Shown: one piece after another, positions 1-6,902 of the stretch
Layout: the number at the start of each line of letters is the position of its first letter
How positions within the stretch are numbered: the first letter of the stretch is position 1
Assembly (NCBI GenBank): GCA_947567585.1
Contig: CANONE010000033.1
Coordinates: forward strand, 1 to 16,675
DNA length: 16,675 nucleotides
Direction of reading: 5' to 3'
Source of the DNA: an uncultured Clostridia bacterium
GTDB taxonomy: Bacteria > Bacillota > Clostridia > Oscillospirales > Acutalibacteraceae
Notes under the pieces: model-generated
The model's database searches: none
Seen by the model: only the letters and a program-made list of their open reading frames with translations
Told to the model about the DNA's origin: nothing
Translations under genes and position numbers: made by a program

Positions 1-4
1 GTGC

Positions 5-32
5 CGGGAGTTTCCGTCCCTCCCGCTTTTTT
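5..32 (+). terminator. Rho-independent terminator of a gene left of the window
   Basis: A 6-bp GC-rich stem (CGGGAG at 5-10 with CTCCCG at 20-25) encloses a 9-base loop and is followed by C and six T residues (27-32). This is the classic plus-strand intrinsic terminator form. No plus-strand gene lies between position 1 and the terminator, so it should end a transcript from outside the window. Confidence 0.75.
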
Positions 33-239
33 GTACATTATATCACAGCTTCCGCCGGATTTCAACGCTTATCATAAGGTAAGGCTCCATATACCCGAAC
101 CGCAAAAGGCAGCCCCCGGCTCCGCCCGCAAAGCCGCCGGTACATAATAGACAAAACCCAGTATAAAAAGTTTTTAGAAATTGTTAAGAAACTCTTTTCA
201 AAAAGTGTCTGAACAAAAGCCCCCCAGCGCGCAAAAAGC
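33..239. other. Intergenic stretch without a supported gene
   Basis: This stretch lies between the left-edge terminator and the stop codon of the leftward GH25 gene. The only structure seen is the 32-nt imperfect dyad at 183-214, listed separately. A short minus-strand open frame covers part of it but has no ribosome binding site and resembles no family, so it was not called. Confidence 0.5.
183..214 (+). repeat. Intergenic 32-nt imperfect dyad, copy A
   Basis: The sequence begins GTTAAGAAACTC and ends GTGTCTGAAC. Its two halves pair across the whole 32 nt with a few mismatches. It matches the element at 6835-6866 at 24 of 32 positions and the left arm of the sequence at 11488. Read on the minus strand, the hairpin is followed by a T-rich run (below 183), so here it could also act as the terminator of the leftward GH25 pair. 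That role is inferred. Confidence 0.6.
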
Positions 240-1148
240 TTAGTACGGGTCAAAGCAGAGGTTCATATCCACCGTTGTCTCAATGCCCGGGACAGTCCCG
301 CTGTCGGAATACTGCCACATTCGAAAGCCATAGCACGCCGCCGGCCGGGGGTTGTACTCCGCGTACCAGAAGTCATACTCCTTTACCAGGTCCAAGTCAA
401 AGAAGTAGTACGCCTGGTGCTTATTAAAATATACGCAGGGCGTGTAGCCGCCCTTCTTGATCTGCTTGCAAAAGGCCAGGGCCGCCTGGCTTACCGTTTC
501 TCCGGCAACATCCAGCGCCCGCAGGCTTTCCGCCGGAAGGTCCTCCGAAGGCACCGGGTCCTCCCAGTCGAAGACCACGGGGTATTCCAGCTCCGCGCCC
601 TGCAGCCGTTCCAGTACATAGTCCGCCTCGGCCCGGCCCTCGCTGGCCGTCACCGCCTGGGAAAAGAAGTAGACCCCCAGCTTGAGCCCGGCGTCCCTGG
701 CGCCGGCGAGGTTTTGCTCAAAACACTGGTCCTGGGTCAGCAGGCCCTGGGTCATGCCCCGGTACCCTACCCGGATAATGGCGTATTCAATCCCCGCCGC
801 TTTCACCGCGTACCAGTCGATGTCCCCCTGGAATTCCGACACGTCTATCCCCAGCACCGCGCCCTTGTACTGCAAATAGCCGTCTTCGCCGGTGGTAAAG
901 CCGTTCATGTCCAGCTTGTTGTCCGGCACGCCGAAATCCGGGATAATCACGCTGCCCTCATACAAATCCTCATAGAGCCGCATCCCTTCGGGGATAGCCG
1001 GCTCGCCGCTCTCCTGGGACGCCGGCTCCGGCTCGTCTTCCCCGCCGGTTGCAAACACAATAATCAATGTGACGATTACCACCACCAGGGCCACCGCCGC
1101 ACAGAGCAGAGATAATTTCCTTATTTGCCGTTTATTTAACTGTATCAT
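240..1148 (-). CDS. Membrane-anchored GH25 (lysozyme-family) glycoside hydrolase, catalytic residues intact
   Basis: The predicted role is hydrolysis of peptidoglycan glycan strands at the outer membrane face (GH25, N,O-diacetylmuramidase family). The protein has 302 residues. A short basic N-terminus precedes one hydrophobic segment at about 12-35 (run LSLLCAAVALVVVIV), then an acidic linker, then the GH25 domain from about residue 98 to the end. The family's acidic residues are present: Asp in GIDVSEFQ (about 102), Asp and Glu in FDWED (about 194 and 196), and the late Asp in TVDMNL (about 294). I chose ATG 1148 over the in-frame ATG at 1160 because GGAGGG sits about 5 bases before 1148 and overlaps the upper ATG. 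It lies 64 bp downstream of a paralogue on the same strand and probably shares its transcript. The single N-terminal hydrophobic helix lacks a clear signal peptidase site, so a type II membrane anchor is more likely than secretion. The substrate is inferred from the family. Confidence 0.88.
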   Translation of the reverse strand: MIQLNKRQIRKLSLLCAAVALVVVIVTLIIVFATGGEDEPEPASQESGEPAIPEGMRLYEDLYEGSVIIPDFGVPDNKLDMNGFTTGEDGYLQYKGAVLGIDVSEFQGDIDWYAVKAAGIEYAIIRVGYRGMTQGLLTQDQCFEQNLAGARDAGLKLGVYFFSQAVTASEGRAEADYVLERLQGAELEYPVVFDWEDPVPSEDLPAESLRALDVAGETVSQAALAFCKQIKKGGYTPCVYFNKHQAYYFFDLDLVKEYDFWYAEYNPRPAACYGFRMWQYSDSGTVPGIETTVDMNLCFDPY

Positions 1149-1212
1149 CCGGCCCTCCATATGTACGATAGAAATTCAGAACCAACCCGCACAGCCCGTA
1201 AAGGGCGGCGGG

Positions 1213-2085
1213 CTATTTCAGAGAAAGCGTCACGGGGACTTTGCCGGAAATACCCGGAACCTCGGCTTCCTCGGTATACTGCCACATCTTGTACTCATAG
1301 TAAAAGCTGGGGACAGGCTTATACTCCGCGTACCACAGCGTATAATTGGCCAAACGCGAAAGGTTCAGCTTATTATACGCCATGTCCTTGCCCGCATAAT
1401 AGCAAGGCGTAAAGCCCGCGCCGTTGATCTTATTGCAGAAGGTGTCGATAAAGCCGGTAATCTGCTCGCCGTTGCAGCGGGTGGTCCGGGCGTTTTCGTC
1501 TTGGCTGCCGTCATCCTTGGTAGCATATTTCCAATAAATGGCAACCGGATATTTCATGGACTTCCCCCGAATCTGTTCCAGCACAAAGGCCGCCTCATCG
1601 TCCGCCTCCGCGTCCGTCACCGCCTGAGAGAAAAAGTAAACGCCTACCGGCAGCCCGGCTTCCATGGCTCCCTCAATGTTCTGCTTAAACTTTGTATCCG
1701 GATTGATAAGACCCCGCATTTTGCCCCGGAAGCCCACCCGGATCATAGCGTAGTCCACCCCGGAGTCCTTTACCTGCTGCCAGTCAATGTCCCCCATCTG
1801 GTCGCTGACATTGATGCCCCGGGTATATTCGCCCCGGTATTTCACCACGCCGTCCTCTTCAAAAAAGTCGCTGGGTTTATACTGGCTTGCAGCCACATTG
1901 TTATAGTAGGGAATGGTCATCTTTCCGTCGTGGTAGTCGTTTACCTGGGCGGTAGAGCCATCGGTTCCCACCAGCTCCACACAGGTCTCCCGGGGGCCCT
2001 TGGCCAAGGTTATGGCGGACGCAACGATAATTGCTGCCACCAGGATAATCGTTGCAGAAAGAAACAGGACACGATTGGGTCTCAT
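1213..2085 (-). CDS. Membrane-anchored GH25-like protein lacking the catalytic acids (probable pseudoenzyme)
   Basis: This is a paralogue of the downstream GH25 gene with the same layout: basic N-terminus, one hydrophobic helix (run LFLSATIILVAAIIVASAI), linker and GH25-like domain, 290 residues from ATG 2085. Shared signatures include GDIDW, YAMIRVGFRG, GVYFFSQAV, LWYAEY and KMWQY. The four family catalytic acids are all replaced: Asp to Asn in GINVSD (about 92), the DWE triad reads YWK (about 184-186), and the late Asp is Pro in KVPVTL (about 284). A muramidase activity is therefore not expected; a glycan-binding or scaffold role is a guess. The start is ATG 2085 (AGAGAGG 9 bases upstream) or ATG 2118. 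The longer frame beginning at 2244 would start inside the promoter's -35 box and is rejected. It is the first gene of a probable two-gene operon. Confidence 0.83.
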   Translation of the reverse strand: MRPNRVLFLSATIILVAAIIVASAITLAKGPRETCVELVGTDGSTAQVNDYHDGKMTIPYYNNVAASQYKPSDFFEEDGVVKYRGEYTRGINVSDQMGDIDWQQVKDSGVDYAMIRVGFRGKMRGLINPDTKFKQNIEGAMEAGLPVGVYFFSQAVTDAEADDEAAFVLEQIRGKSMKYPVAIYWKYATKDDGSQDENARTTRCNGEQITGFIDTFCNKINGAGFTPCYYAGKDMAYNKLNLSRLANYTLWYAEYKPVPSFYYEYKMWQYTEEAEVPGISGKVPVTLSLK

Positions 2086-2215
2086 GGCAGTCAGCCTCTC
2101 TTTCCAAAATGATTTCATTGTCAGGCCCTGCGCCGATGAATCCGCTCCCGCCGTAAAGCCGGGGCAGGCTTCTACCGCTGCAGGCGCTAAGCGCCGCTGG
2201 GCGCTACTGTTTTCT

Positions 2216-2244
2216 ATTATACAGGAATTCTGTCGAAAACGCAA
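2216..2244 (-). promoter_or_regulatory. Sigma-A promoter of the GH25 pair
   Basis: On the minus strand, TTGCGT (2239-2244) is followed by a 17-base spacer and a perfect TATAAT (2216-2221). Transcription would begin near 2209, giving a leader of about 90-125 nt before the GH25-like start codons. A small GGCGC/GCGCC hairpin lies in that leader at about 2182-2194. Confidence 0.65.
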
Positions 2245-2268
2245 CAGAAATAGTTGGAATAGCCTCGT

Positions 2269-2703
2269 TTGTCCGGCCCGTCAAAATTTCCGGCTTGCCC
2301 TTTGGGAGAGTTTTTGGTAAAATATAGATATTGGGATTTTCATACACCGTCCGCAGGAAAGGAAAGAAACAAGGAAGCGGCCGCGGAAATCGCCGTAGAC
2401 TCCATCATTTTTGAGGTGGAAAAGCCCGAGGAAGCCCAAAGCCGGGAGGAGCTGCTTCAGCGCCGCCGCCGGGTGCGCTTTTACCTGGCGGGAGGGGCCC
2501 TGCCAACCGGAGTCGATTCCCGGCTTTTTGGGGTAGACTATCATATCATGGTCCTCCCAGCCGGCGGGGCCCGCTCCGGCGCCCCGGACGACGTATCTCT
2601 AAAAGCCGCTTTAACGGCCCTCTACCGGACCGCCGTTACCAGCGCCCCGGCCCCCGGCCGTACGTTCCAGGATATCTGCCAGGTATATATACCAGGCAGA
2701 TAG
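2269..2703 (+). CDS. Uncharacterised coding-like frame without a convincing start
   Basis: I do not recognise this protein. From about 2395 to the TAG at 2701-2703 the frame has the codon character of neighbouring genes (G/C-rich third positions). It encodes an acidic then arginine-rich stretch (EELLQRRRRVRFYL) followed by an Ala/Gly-rich part and no membrane segment. The only canonical start covering the whole frame is TTG 2269, but a likely promoter lies inside it at 2295-2323, so translation should begin later. After the promoter there is a purine-rich AGGAAAGGAAAG (2355-2366) but no ATG, and the next in-frame starts are GTG 2416 and ATG 2548. Options are a non-canonical start, a gene with a damaged 5' end, or chance. 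Its last codons form a 28-bp palindrome. Confidence 0.35.
   Translation: MSGPSKFPACPLGEFLVKYRYWDFHTPSAGKERNKEAAAEIAVDSIIFEVEKPEEAQSREELLQRRRRVRFYLAGGALPTGVDSRLFGVDYHIMVLPAGGARSGAPDDVSLKAALTALYRTAVTSAPAPGRTFQDICQVYIPGR
2295..2323 (+). promoter_or_regulatory. Probable sigma-A promoter ahead of the unknown frame and marR
   Basis: TTGCCC (2295-2300), a 17-base spacer and TAAAAT (2318-2323) fit a sigma-A promoter, with transcription expected near 2330. It points toward the uncharacterised frame and the MarR gene, and lies back to back with the leftward GH25 promoter. Confidence 0.5.
2674..2701. promoter_or_regulatory. 28-bp near-perfect palindrome upstream of marR
   Basis: ATCTGCC and GGCAGAT flank a perfect 12-bp palindrome GGTATATATACC, with one A/A mismatch on each side of symmetry (13 of 14 pairs). 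It ends at the stop codon of the uncharacterised frame, 130 bp before the MarR start. MarR proteins bind palindromes of roughly this kind, so an autoregulatory operator is possible. A transcript hairpin is the alternative. Function is inferred. Confidence 0.5.
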
Positions 2704-2733
2704 TAGGATAGGGCCGTTTTCTCCCTCCTACTA
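2701..2733 (+). other. Stem-loop between the unknown frame and marR
   Basis: TAGTAGGA (2701-2708) pairs with TCCTACTA (2726-2733), with an inner GGG/CCC pair after a two-base bulge. There is no T-run directly after it, so it is not a standard intrinsic terminator. It abuts the 28-bp palindrome and a further small GCCGG/CCGGC hairpin follows at about 2758-2773. Confidence 0.45.
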
Positions 2734-2830
2734 TGCAAGAATCCCCGGGCAGAGCGGCCGGTTTCATCCGGCGAAGAGTTTATCCTTTAAAAATAATGGC
2801 AGAAGGCCATGGAACGGAGGGATAGGAAAA

Positions 2831-3391
2831 ATGGAAAAAGCATCCGCGAATGGTTCTCCCCTACAGGAAGAAGAAAGACCCGCCCAGCGGCCAGAACACC
2901 CAGAGCACACGGAGCAGGTACAGTTTTCCCGGGAGCTTGGCCGGGCCCTCTCCTTTTTGGTCCGCAGCAGGAAGCGGTTTATGGGCGAGAAGCTGAAAGA
3001 TTACGAGTTCACCGGGGCCATGTACATCATTCTCCTGCACGTTGACCGCCACCCCGGCGCCAGCCAGGACAGCATTGCCACCCACATGTATCTGGACAAA
3101 TGCAGCGTGGCCCGCCGCACCAAGAAGCTGGAAGAGCTAGGCTGCCTCTACCGTGTCACCGATCAAAACGACCGCCGCCAAAACAATCTGTATCTAACGG
3201 AGAAGGGCCGCAATCTGGCTCCCGTTATCCGCGATTATCTGGGCCAGTGGGGCACCCAGGTCTCCGCCCCCCTAACCCCTGAAGAAAAAGAAACCCTCCT
3301 CGCCCTCCTCACCAAAATGCAGCGTGCCGCTGCACCCTCTTCGCGGGGGCGGGCGAAGCAGCGCCCTACGCCAGGGGGAACAGAAGGCTGA
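2831..3391 (+). CDS. MarR-family winged-helix transcriptional regulator
   Basis: A 186-residue protein, longer than the usual ~140-150 of MarR regulators because of a charged N-terminal extension (about 1-30) and a basic, Pro/Gly-rich tail after about residue 163. The core shows the MarR order: dimer helix, a helix-turn-helix (ASQDSIATHMYLDKCSVARR, about 77-96), a recognition helix followed by LEELGCLYRV, and the wing motif DQNDRRQNNLYLTEKGR. The start is set by GGAGGG about 10 bases upstream of ATG 2831. It precedes a multidrug-type ABC exporter by 223 bp. In many Firmicutes such pairs form an exporter with its local repressor, but here the gap is long and filled with hairpins, so that link is inferred. 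The ligand is unknown. Confidence 0.88.
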   Translation: MEKASANGSPLQEEERPAQRPEHPEHTEQVQFSRELGRALSFLVRSRKRFMGEKLKDYEFTGAMYIILLHVDRHPGASQDSIATHMYLDKCSVARRTKKLEELGCLYRVTDQNDRRQNNLYLTEKGRNLAPVIRDYLGQWGTQVSAPLTPEEKETLLALLTKMQRAAAPSSRGRAKQRPTPGGTEG

Positions 3392-3614
3392 GAGGACGCG
3401 GTCCGTTGGCTGCTACCGGGAGCGCCCATTTTGGGTGGGAGGGGAACTCTTTGGCCGGGAACCTCCAGCAGAAGACTGCGGCCCCGAGGCAGCGGCTGCC
3501 GGCACGGAATCAATAAAATTCGGAGGAAAAGTTTCGCCGTCTCGCCTGCCGGCTCGGTCGGCTTGGGGCGGCGCCCCAAGGTCTTAATGAGTGTTTAGCA
3601 GAAAGGAACAGCAA
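3392..3614. other. Hairpin-rich intergenic stretch between marR and the ABC exporter
   Basis: No gene is supported here. The sequence is packed with self-complementary segments, for example GGCAGC/GCTGCC near 3489-3501 and CTTGGGGC/GCCCCAAG at 3562-3580. The right part, read on the minus strand, resembles the compound element at 9115-9186. I see no clear promoter for the exporter. Confidence 0.5.
3513..3580 (-). repeat. Compound hairpin repeat, minus-strand copy
   Basis: Read on the minus strand it starts with a perfect 8-bp stem (CTTGGGGC/GCCCCAAG, 3-base loop). About 25 bases later comes CGAAACTTTTCCTCCG, then an A/T-rich ATTTTATT end. This matches the order and much of the sequence of the plus-strand element at 9115-9186 (hairpin, CGAAACT.TT, CCG, ATTTT). 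The boundaries are approximate. Confidence 0.45.
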
Positions 3615-5372
3615 ATGAAGAAGAGTGGGAAAAAGGGACTGGTGCGGAGATTTATACCGTACTTTGGGAAGTATAAGGCTGTGTTGGCGTTTGATCTTTT
3701 TTGCGCGGCGCTGACCACTGTATGCGAGCTGACGCTGCCGCTTTTGGTTCGGTATGTAACGGATATGGGCATCAATAATTTAGCGGCGCTGACCATAGGG
3801 CTGGTGCTGAAGATTGGAGCGCTGTATCTGTTTTTATGCTTGGTAGACGCGGGGGCCACGTTTTTCCGGGCATCTATCGGGCATATCATGGGGGCGAGGA
3901 TGGAGACGGACATGCGCACAGAGCTTTTCGCCCATCTGCAAAAGCTCTCCTTCCAATACTTTGACAACATGAAGGTGGGGCAGATCATGTCACGGATCAC
4001 CTCGGACCTGTTTGACGTAACGGAGTTTGCCCACCACTGTCCGGAGGAAATCTTCATGGCGGGGATTAAGATTATCGGCGCTTTTGTGATTCTATGCGGG
4101 GTAAATGTGCCGCTGACGTTGGTGGTTTTCTCCATTGTGCCCTTTATGGTGCTGGCGGCAGCCTATTTCAATATGAAAATGCGCAGCCAGTTCCGGCAGC
4201 AGCGGGCCCAGATCGGCGAGATCAACGCCCAGGTGGAGGACAGCCTTTTGGGGGTGCGGGTGGTGAAGTCCTTTGCCAACGAGGACGTGGAAACCGAGAA
4301 GTTTGAAGAGGGGAACAGGAAATTTTTCCACATCAAGCGGGGCCGGTACTACCTGATGGGCGGCTTTGAGGCCACCAACCGCATGTTTGACGGGCTGATG
4401 CACTTTCTGGTTCTGCTGGTGGGCGCGGTGTTCATGATCAAGGGCAGCGTGCAGCCGGCGGACCTGGTGGCCTATATGCTGTATGTGGGCACATTGATTA
4501 CCTCTATCCGGCAGCTGGTGCAGTTCGCGGAGCAGTTCCAGCAGGGGATGACGGGCATTGAGCGCTTTTTCCAGATCCTGGACGCGGACGTGGACATCTT
4601 CGACGAACCGGGAGCTAAGCCCTTACAGGTGAAAGCGGGCGGCGTGCATTTCGAGCATGTGGGCTTCAGCTATGCAGACGATGGCAAGCAGGTGCTTTCG
4701 GAAATCAACCTGGACGTAAAGCCCGGGCAGAATGTGGCTCTGGTGGGCCCCTCCGGCAGCGGAAAGACCACCCTGTGCAACCTGATTCCCCGCTTTTACG
4801 ATGTGACGGAGGGCCGGATTATCATCGACGGTCAGGATATCAAAGGGGTGACTCTCCGGTCCCTGCGGGAACAGATCGGTTTTGTGCAGCAGGACGTGTA
4901 CCTGTTCTCCGGCACGGTGTTTGAAAACATTGAATATGGCAAGCCCGGGGCTTCCCGGGAAGAGGTGATAGAGGCGGCAAAGCGGGCCGGGGCCCATGAG
5001 TTCATATCCGGGCTGAGCAACGGCTATGATACATATGTGGGCGAGCGGGGCGTAAAGCTCTCCGGCGGGCAGAAGCAGAGGATCAGCATTGCCAGGGCCT
5101 TTTTAAAGAACCCGCCCATACTGATTCTGGACGAGGCCACCAGCGCCCTGGACAACGAAAGCGAAAAGATTGTCCAGGAATCCCTGGAAAAGCTCTCGAA
5201 GGGCCGCACCACCTTTACCATCGCCCACCGGCTGTCCACCATCCGCAACGCCACGGTGATTCTGGTGCTGACGGAAAATGGCATCGAGGAAAAGGGCGCC
5301 CACCAGGAGCTGATGGCCAAAAACGGCGTTTACGCCCATCTTTACAGCGCCTACGCGGGGGACGGCGTATAA
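3615..5372 (+). CDS. Half-size ABC exporter (permease fused to ATPase)
   Basis: A 585-residue type I exporter subunit that should work as a homodimer or with a partner to move lipids, drugs or peptides out of the cell. Residues about 20-310 carry the six-helix membrane domain. The ATPase domain follows, with Walker A GPSGSGKTT (378-386), Q-loop FVQQD, signature LSGGQ (482-486), Walker B LILDE (503-507) and the H-loop His (538) in IAHRLST. All catalytic motifs look intact. The start is ATG 3615, with AAAGGA 7 bases before it. An in-frame GTG at 3591 lacks a binding site. The usual heterodimeric partner is absent: the next gene, 40 bp on, is murD. Substrate cannot be read from the sequence. MurD-adjacent lipid or cell wall precursor export is a possibility only. 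Confidence 0.93.
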   Translation: MKKSGKKGLVRRFIPYFGKYKAVLAFDLFCAALTTVCELTLPLLVRYVTDMGINNLAALTIGLVLKIGALYLFLCLVDAGATFFRASIGHIMGARMETDMRTELFAHLQKLSFQYFDNMKVGQIMSRITSDLFDVTEFAHHCPEEIFMAGIKIIGAFVILCGVNVPLTLVVFSIVPFMVLAAAYFNMKMRSQFRQQRAQIGEINAQVEDSLLGVRVVKSFANEDVETEKFEEGNRKFFHIKRGRYYLMGGFEATNRMFDGLMHFLVLLVGAVFMIKGSVQPADLVAYMLYVGTLITSIRQLVQFAEQFQQGMTGIERFFQILDADVDIFDEPGAKPLQVKAGGVHFEHVGFSYADDGKQVLSEINLDVKPGQNVALVGPSGSGKTTLCNLIPRFYDVTEGRIIIDGQDIKGVTLRSLREQIGFVQQDVYLFSGTVFENIEYGKPGASREEVIEAAKRAGAHEFISGLSNGYDTYVGERGVKLSGGQKQRISIARAFLKNPPILILDEATSALDNESEKIVQESLEKLSKGRTTFTIAHRLSTIRNATVILVLTENGIEEKGAHQELMAKNGVYAHLYSAYAGDGV

Positions 5373-5412
5373 GGCGGCTGGTTTTTGCAGTACACTCGGG
5401 AGGAGAATGATT

Positions 5413-6783
5413 ATGGACAGAGACGCGTTTTTTCGAGGGTTAAAAGGAAAAAGGGTCGCCCTGTGCGGCATCGGGCGCAGCCACCTGCCCCTGGTAGAGC
5501 TGTTTTTGAGCCATGGGGCGGCGGTGTGCCTGCGGGACCGCCGGAGTATGGAAGAGCTGGGAGAGACTGGAAAGTCTTTAGCTGAAAGCGGGGCTTCGCT
5601 GGTTCTGGGGGAAAATTACCTGGAGGATCTATGCGAGGACGTGATTTTCCGCACGCCGGGCATGAAATTCCATCTGCCCCAGCTGGAGGAAGCCCGGGCC
5701 AGGGGCGGCGTGGTCACCAGCGAAATGGAGGTCTTTTTTGACCTATGCCCCTGCAAAATCGCGGCCGTTACCGGCAGCGACGGGAAGACTACCACCACCA
5801 CCATTCTCTCGGAGTTTTATAAGGCCCAGGGAAAGCGGGTGCATCTGGGGGGGAATATCGGCAAGCCCCTGCTGCCGGAAGTTAACGAGATTGCGCCGGA
5901 AGACGTGGCCGTGGCGGAGCTTTCCAGCTTTCAGCTGATCTCCATGCGCCGGGGCCCGGACACGGCGGTGGTCACCAATCTGGCCCCCAACCATTTGGAC
6001 GTACACAAGGATATGGAGGAATATGTAAGCGCTAAAAAAAATATCTTCCTGCACCAAACCGCCTTTTCCCGGACCGTGCTGAACCTGGACAACGAAATTA
6101 CCGCCGGCTTTGCGCCGGAGGTCCGGGGAGACCTGTGGGGCTTCAGCCGGAATTCCCAGCCCCGGCGGGGGGTGTGGTGCGACGGGGAGAGCGTTTATGT
6201 CCATGGCGAAAAGCTGCTGGCCGTCTCACAGATCAAGCTCCCCGGCTGGCACAATGTGGAAAACTATATGGCGGCCATCGCCGCCGCCTGGGGGGACGTG
6301 GACCCCGCGCGGATGATTGAGGTGGCGGAAAGCTTTGGCGGCGTAGAGCACCGGATGGAGTTTGTCCGGGAGCTGGACGGGGTGAAATATTACAACGACT
6401 CCATCGCCAGCTCCCCCAGCCGGACCATTTCCGGCACCCTGGCCTTTTATCAAAAGGGCCTGGTGCTCATCTGCGGCGGCTATGACAAGCACATCCCCTA
6501 CGAGCCCCTGGGCCCCGCCATCTGCGGCCGGGTGAAGACGCTGATCGTCATGGGCGATACCGGCCCGAAGATTGAGGAAGCGGTGCGCCGAGCGTCCAAT
6601 TACCGGGAGGGCTCGCCGGAAATCCTCCACGCCAAAGACATGGCCGGGGCAGTCCTGCTGGCTCAAAAGGCCGCAGCTCCCGGCGACACGGTCTCCCTCT
6701 CCCCCGCTTCCGCCTCCTTCGACCTATATCCTGGCTTTGAAGCCAGAGGCAGGCATTTCAAGGAACTGGTAAACGCCCTATAA
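5413..6783 (+). CDS. murD: UDP-N-acetylmuramoyl-L-alanine--D-glutamate ligase (MurD)
   Basis: A cytoplasmic Mur ligase that adds D-glutamate to UDP-MurNAc-L-Ala using ATP, in peptidoglycan precursor synthesis. At 456 residues it has the normal family length. It has an N-terminal Rossmann-like domain (VALCGIGRS), an ATP-binding loop GSDGKTTTTT (121-130), SSFQL (171-175), NHLDVH (193-198), and later GGVEHRMEFV and YYNDSIASSP, which are strong MurD signatures. The start is ATG 5413, because GGGAGG lies 9 bases ahead of it and only 3 bases ahead of the in-frame ATG 5407. It lies 40 bp after the ABC exporter with no visible promoter between, so co-transcription is likely. No other division/cell-wall cluster gene (murE, murF, mraY, ftsW, murG) is near, so murD is separated from that cluster here. 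Confidence 0.95.
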   Translation: MDRDAFFRGLKGKRVALCGIGRSHLPLVELFLSHGAAVCLRDRRSMEELGETGKSLAESGASLVLGENYLEDLCEDVIFRTPGMKFHLPQLEEARARGGVVTSEMEVFFDLCPCKIAAVTGSDGKTTTTTILSEFYKAQGKRVHLGGNIGKPLLPEVNEIAPEDVAVAELSSFQLISMRRGPDTAVVTNLAPNHLDVHKDMEEYVSAKKNIFLHQTAFSRTVLNLDNEITAGFAPEVRGDLWGFSRNSQPRRGVWCDGESVYVHGEKLLAVSQIKLPGWHNVENYMAAIAAAWGDVDPARMIEVAESFGGVEHRMEFVRELDGVKYYNDSIASSPSRTISGTLAFYQKGLVLICGGYDKHIPYEPLGPAICGRVKTLIVMGDTGPKIEEAVRRASNYREGSPEILHAKDMAGAVLLAQKAAAPGDTVSLSPASASFDLYPGFEARGRHFKELVNAL

Positions 6784-6834
6784 AGCGGAAGAAGAAAGCG
6801 AAAAAACCGGAAGCAATCAAAGCTCTCGAAGATT

Positions 6835-6866
6835 GTTAAGGGACCTCTCTCAAGAAGTGTCTTAAC
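6835..6866 (+). repeat. Intergenic 32-nt imperfect dyad, copy B
   Basis: Starts GTTAAGGGACCTC and ends GTGTCTTAAC. It has the same length as copy A (183-214) with 24 of 32 identical bases. Outer arms GTTAAG/CTTAAC pair perfectly here. At least one pair covaries with copy A (T-A there, C-G here, positions 13 and 20 of the element). It lies between murD and rnr. Confidence 0.65.
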
Positions 6867-6902
6867 GGCCTTCCAGCCCAGAAAGGAACGTGACACCATA
6901 TC

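Noticed and set aside
62..253. 63-codon minus-strand frame at the left edge
   Set aside because: No ribosome site; covers the repeat hairpin and the end of the GH25 gene; no recognisable product.
417..1115. Long plus-strand frame opposite the GH25 gene
   Set aside because: It is a shadow on the opposite strand caused by GC-rich third positions; no ribosome site, and the minus-strand product is clearly a family member.
1069..2112. 347-codon plus-strand frame opposite the second GH25-like gene
   Set aside because: Antisense shadow; the minus strand carries clear fold motifs, a promoter and a ribosome binding site.
3235..3579. 114-codon minus-strand frame over the marR end and the following gap
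   Set aside because: Low-complexity, Pro/Arg-rich product lying in hairpin-rich DNA, no ribosome site.
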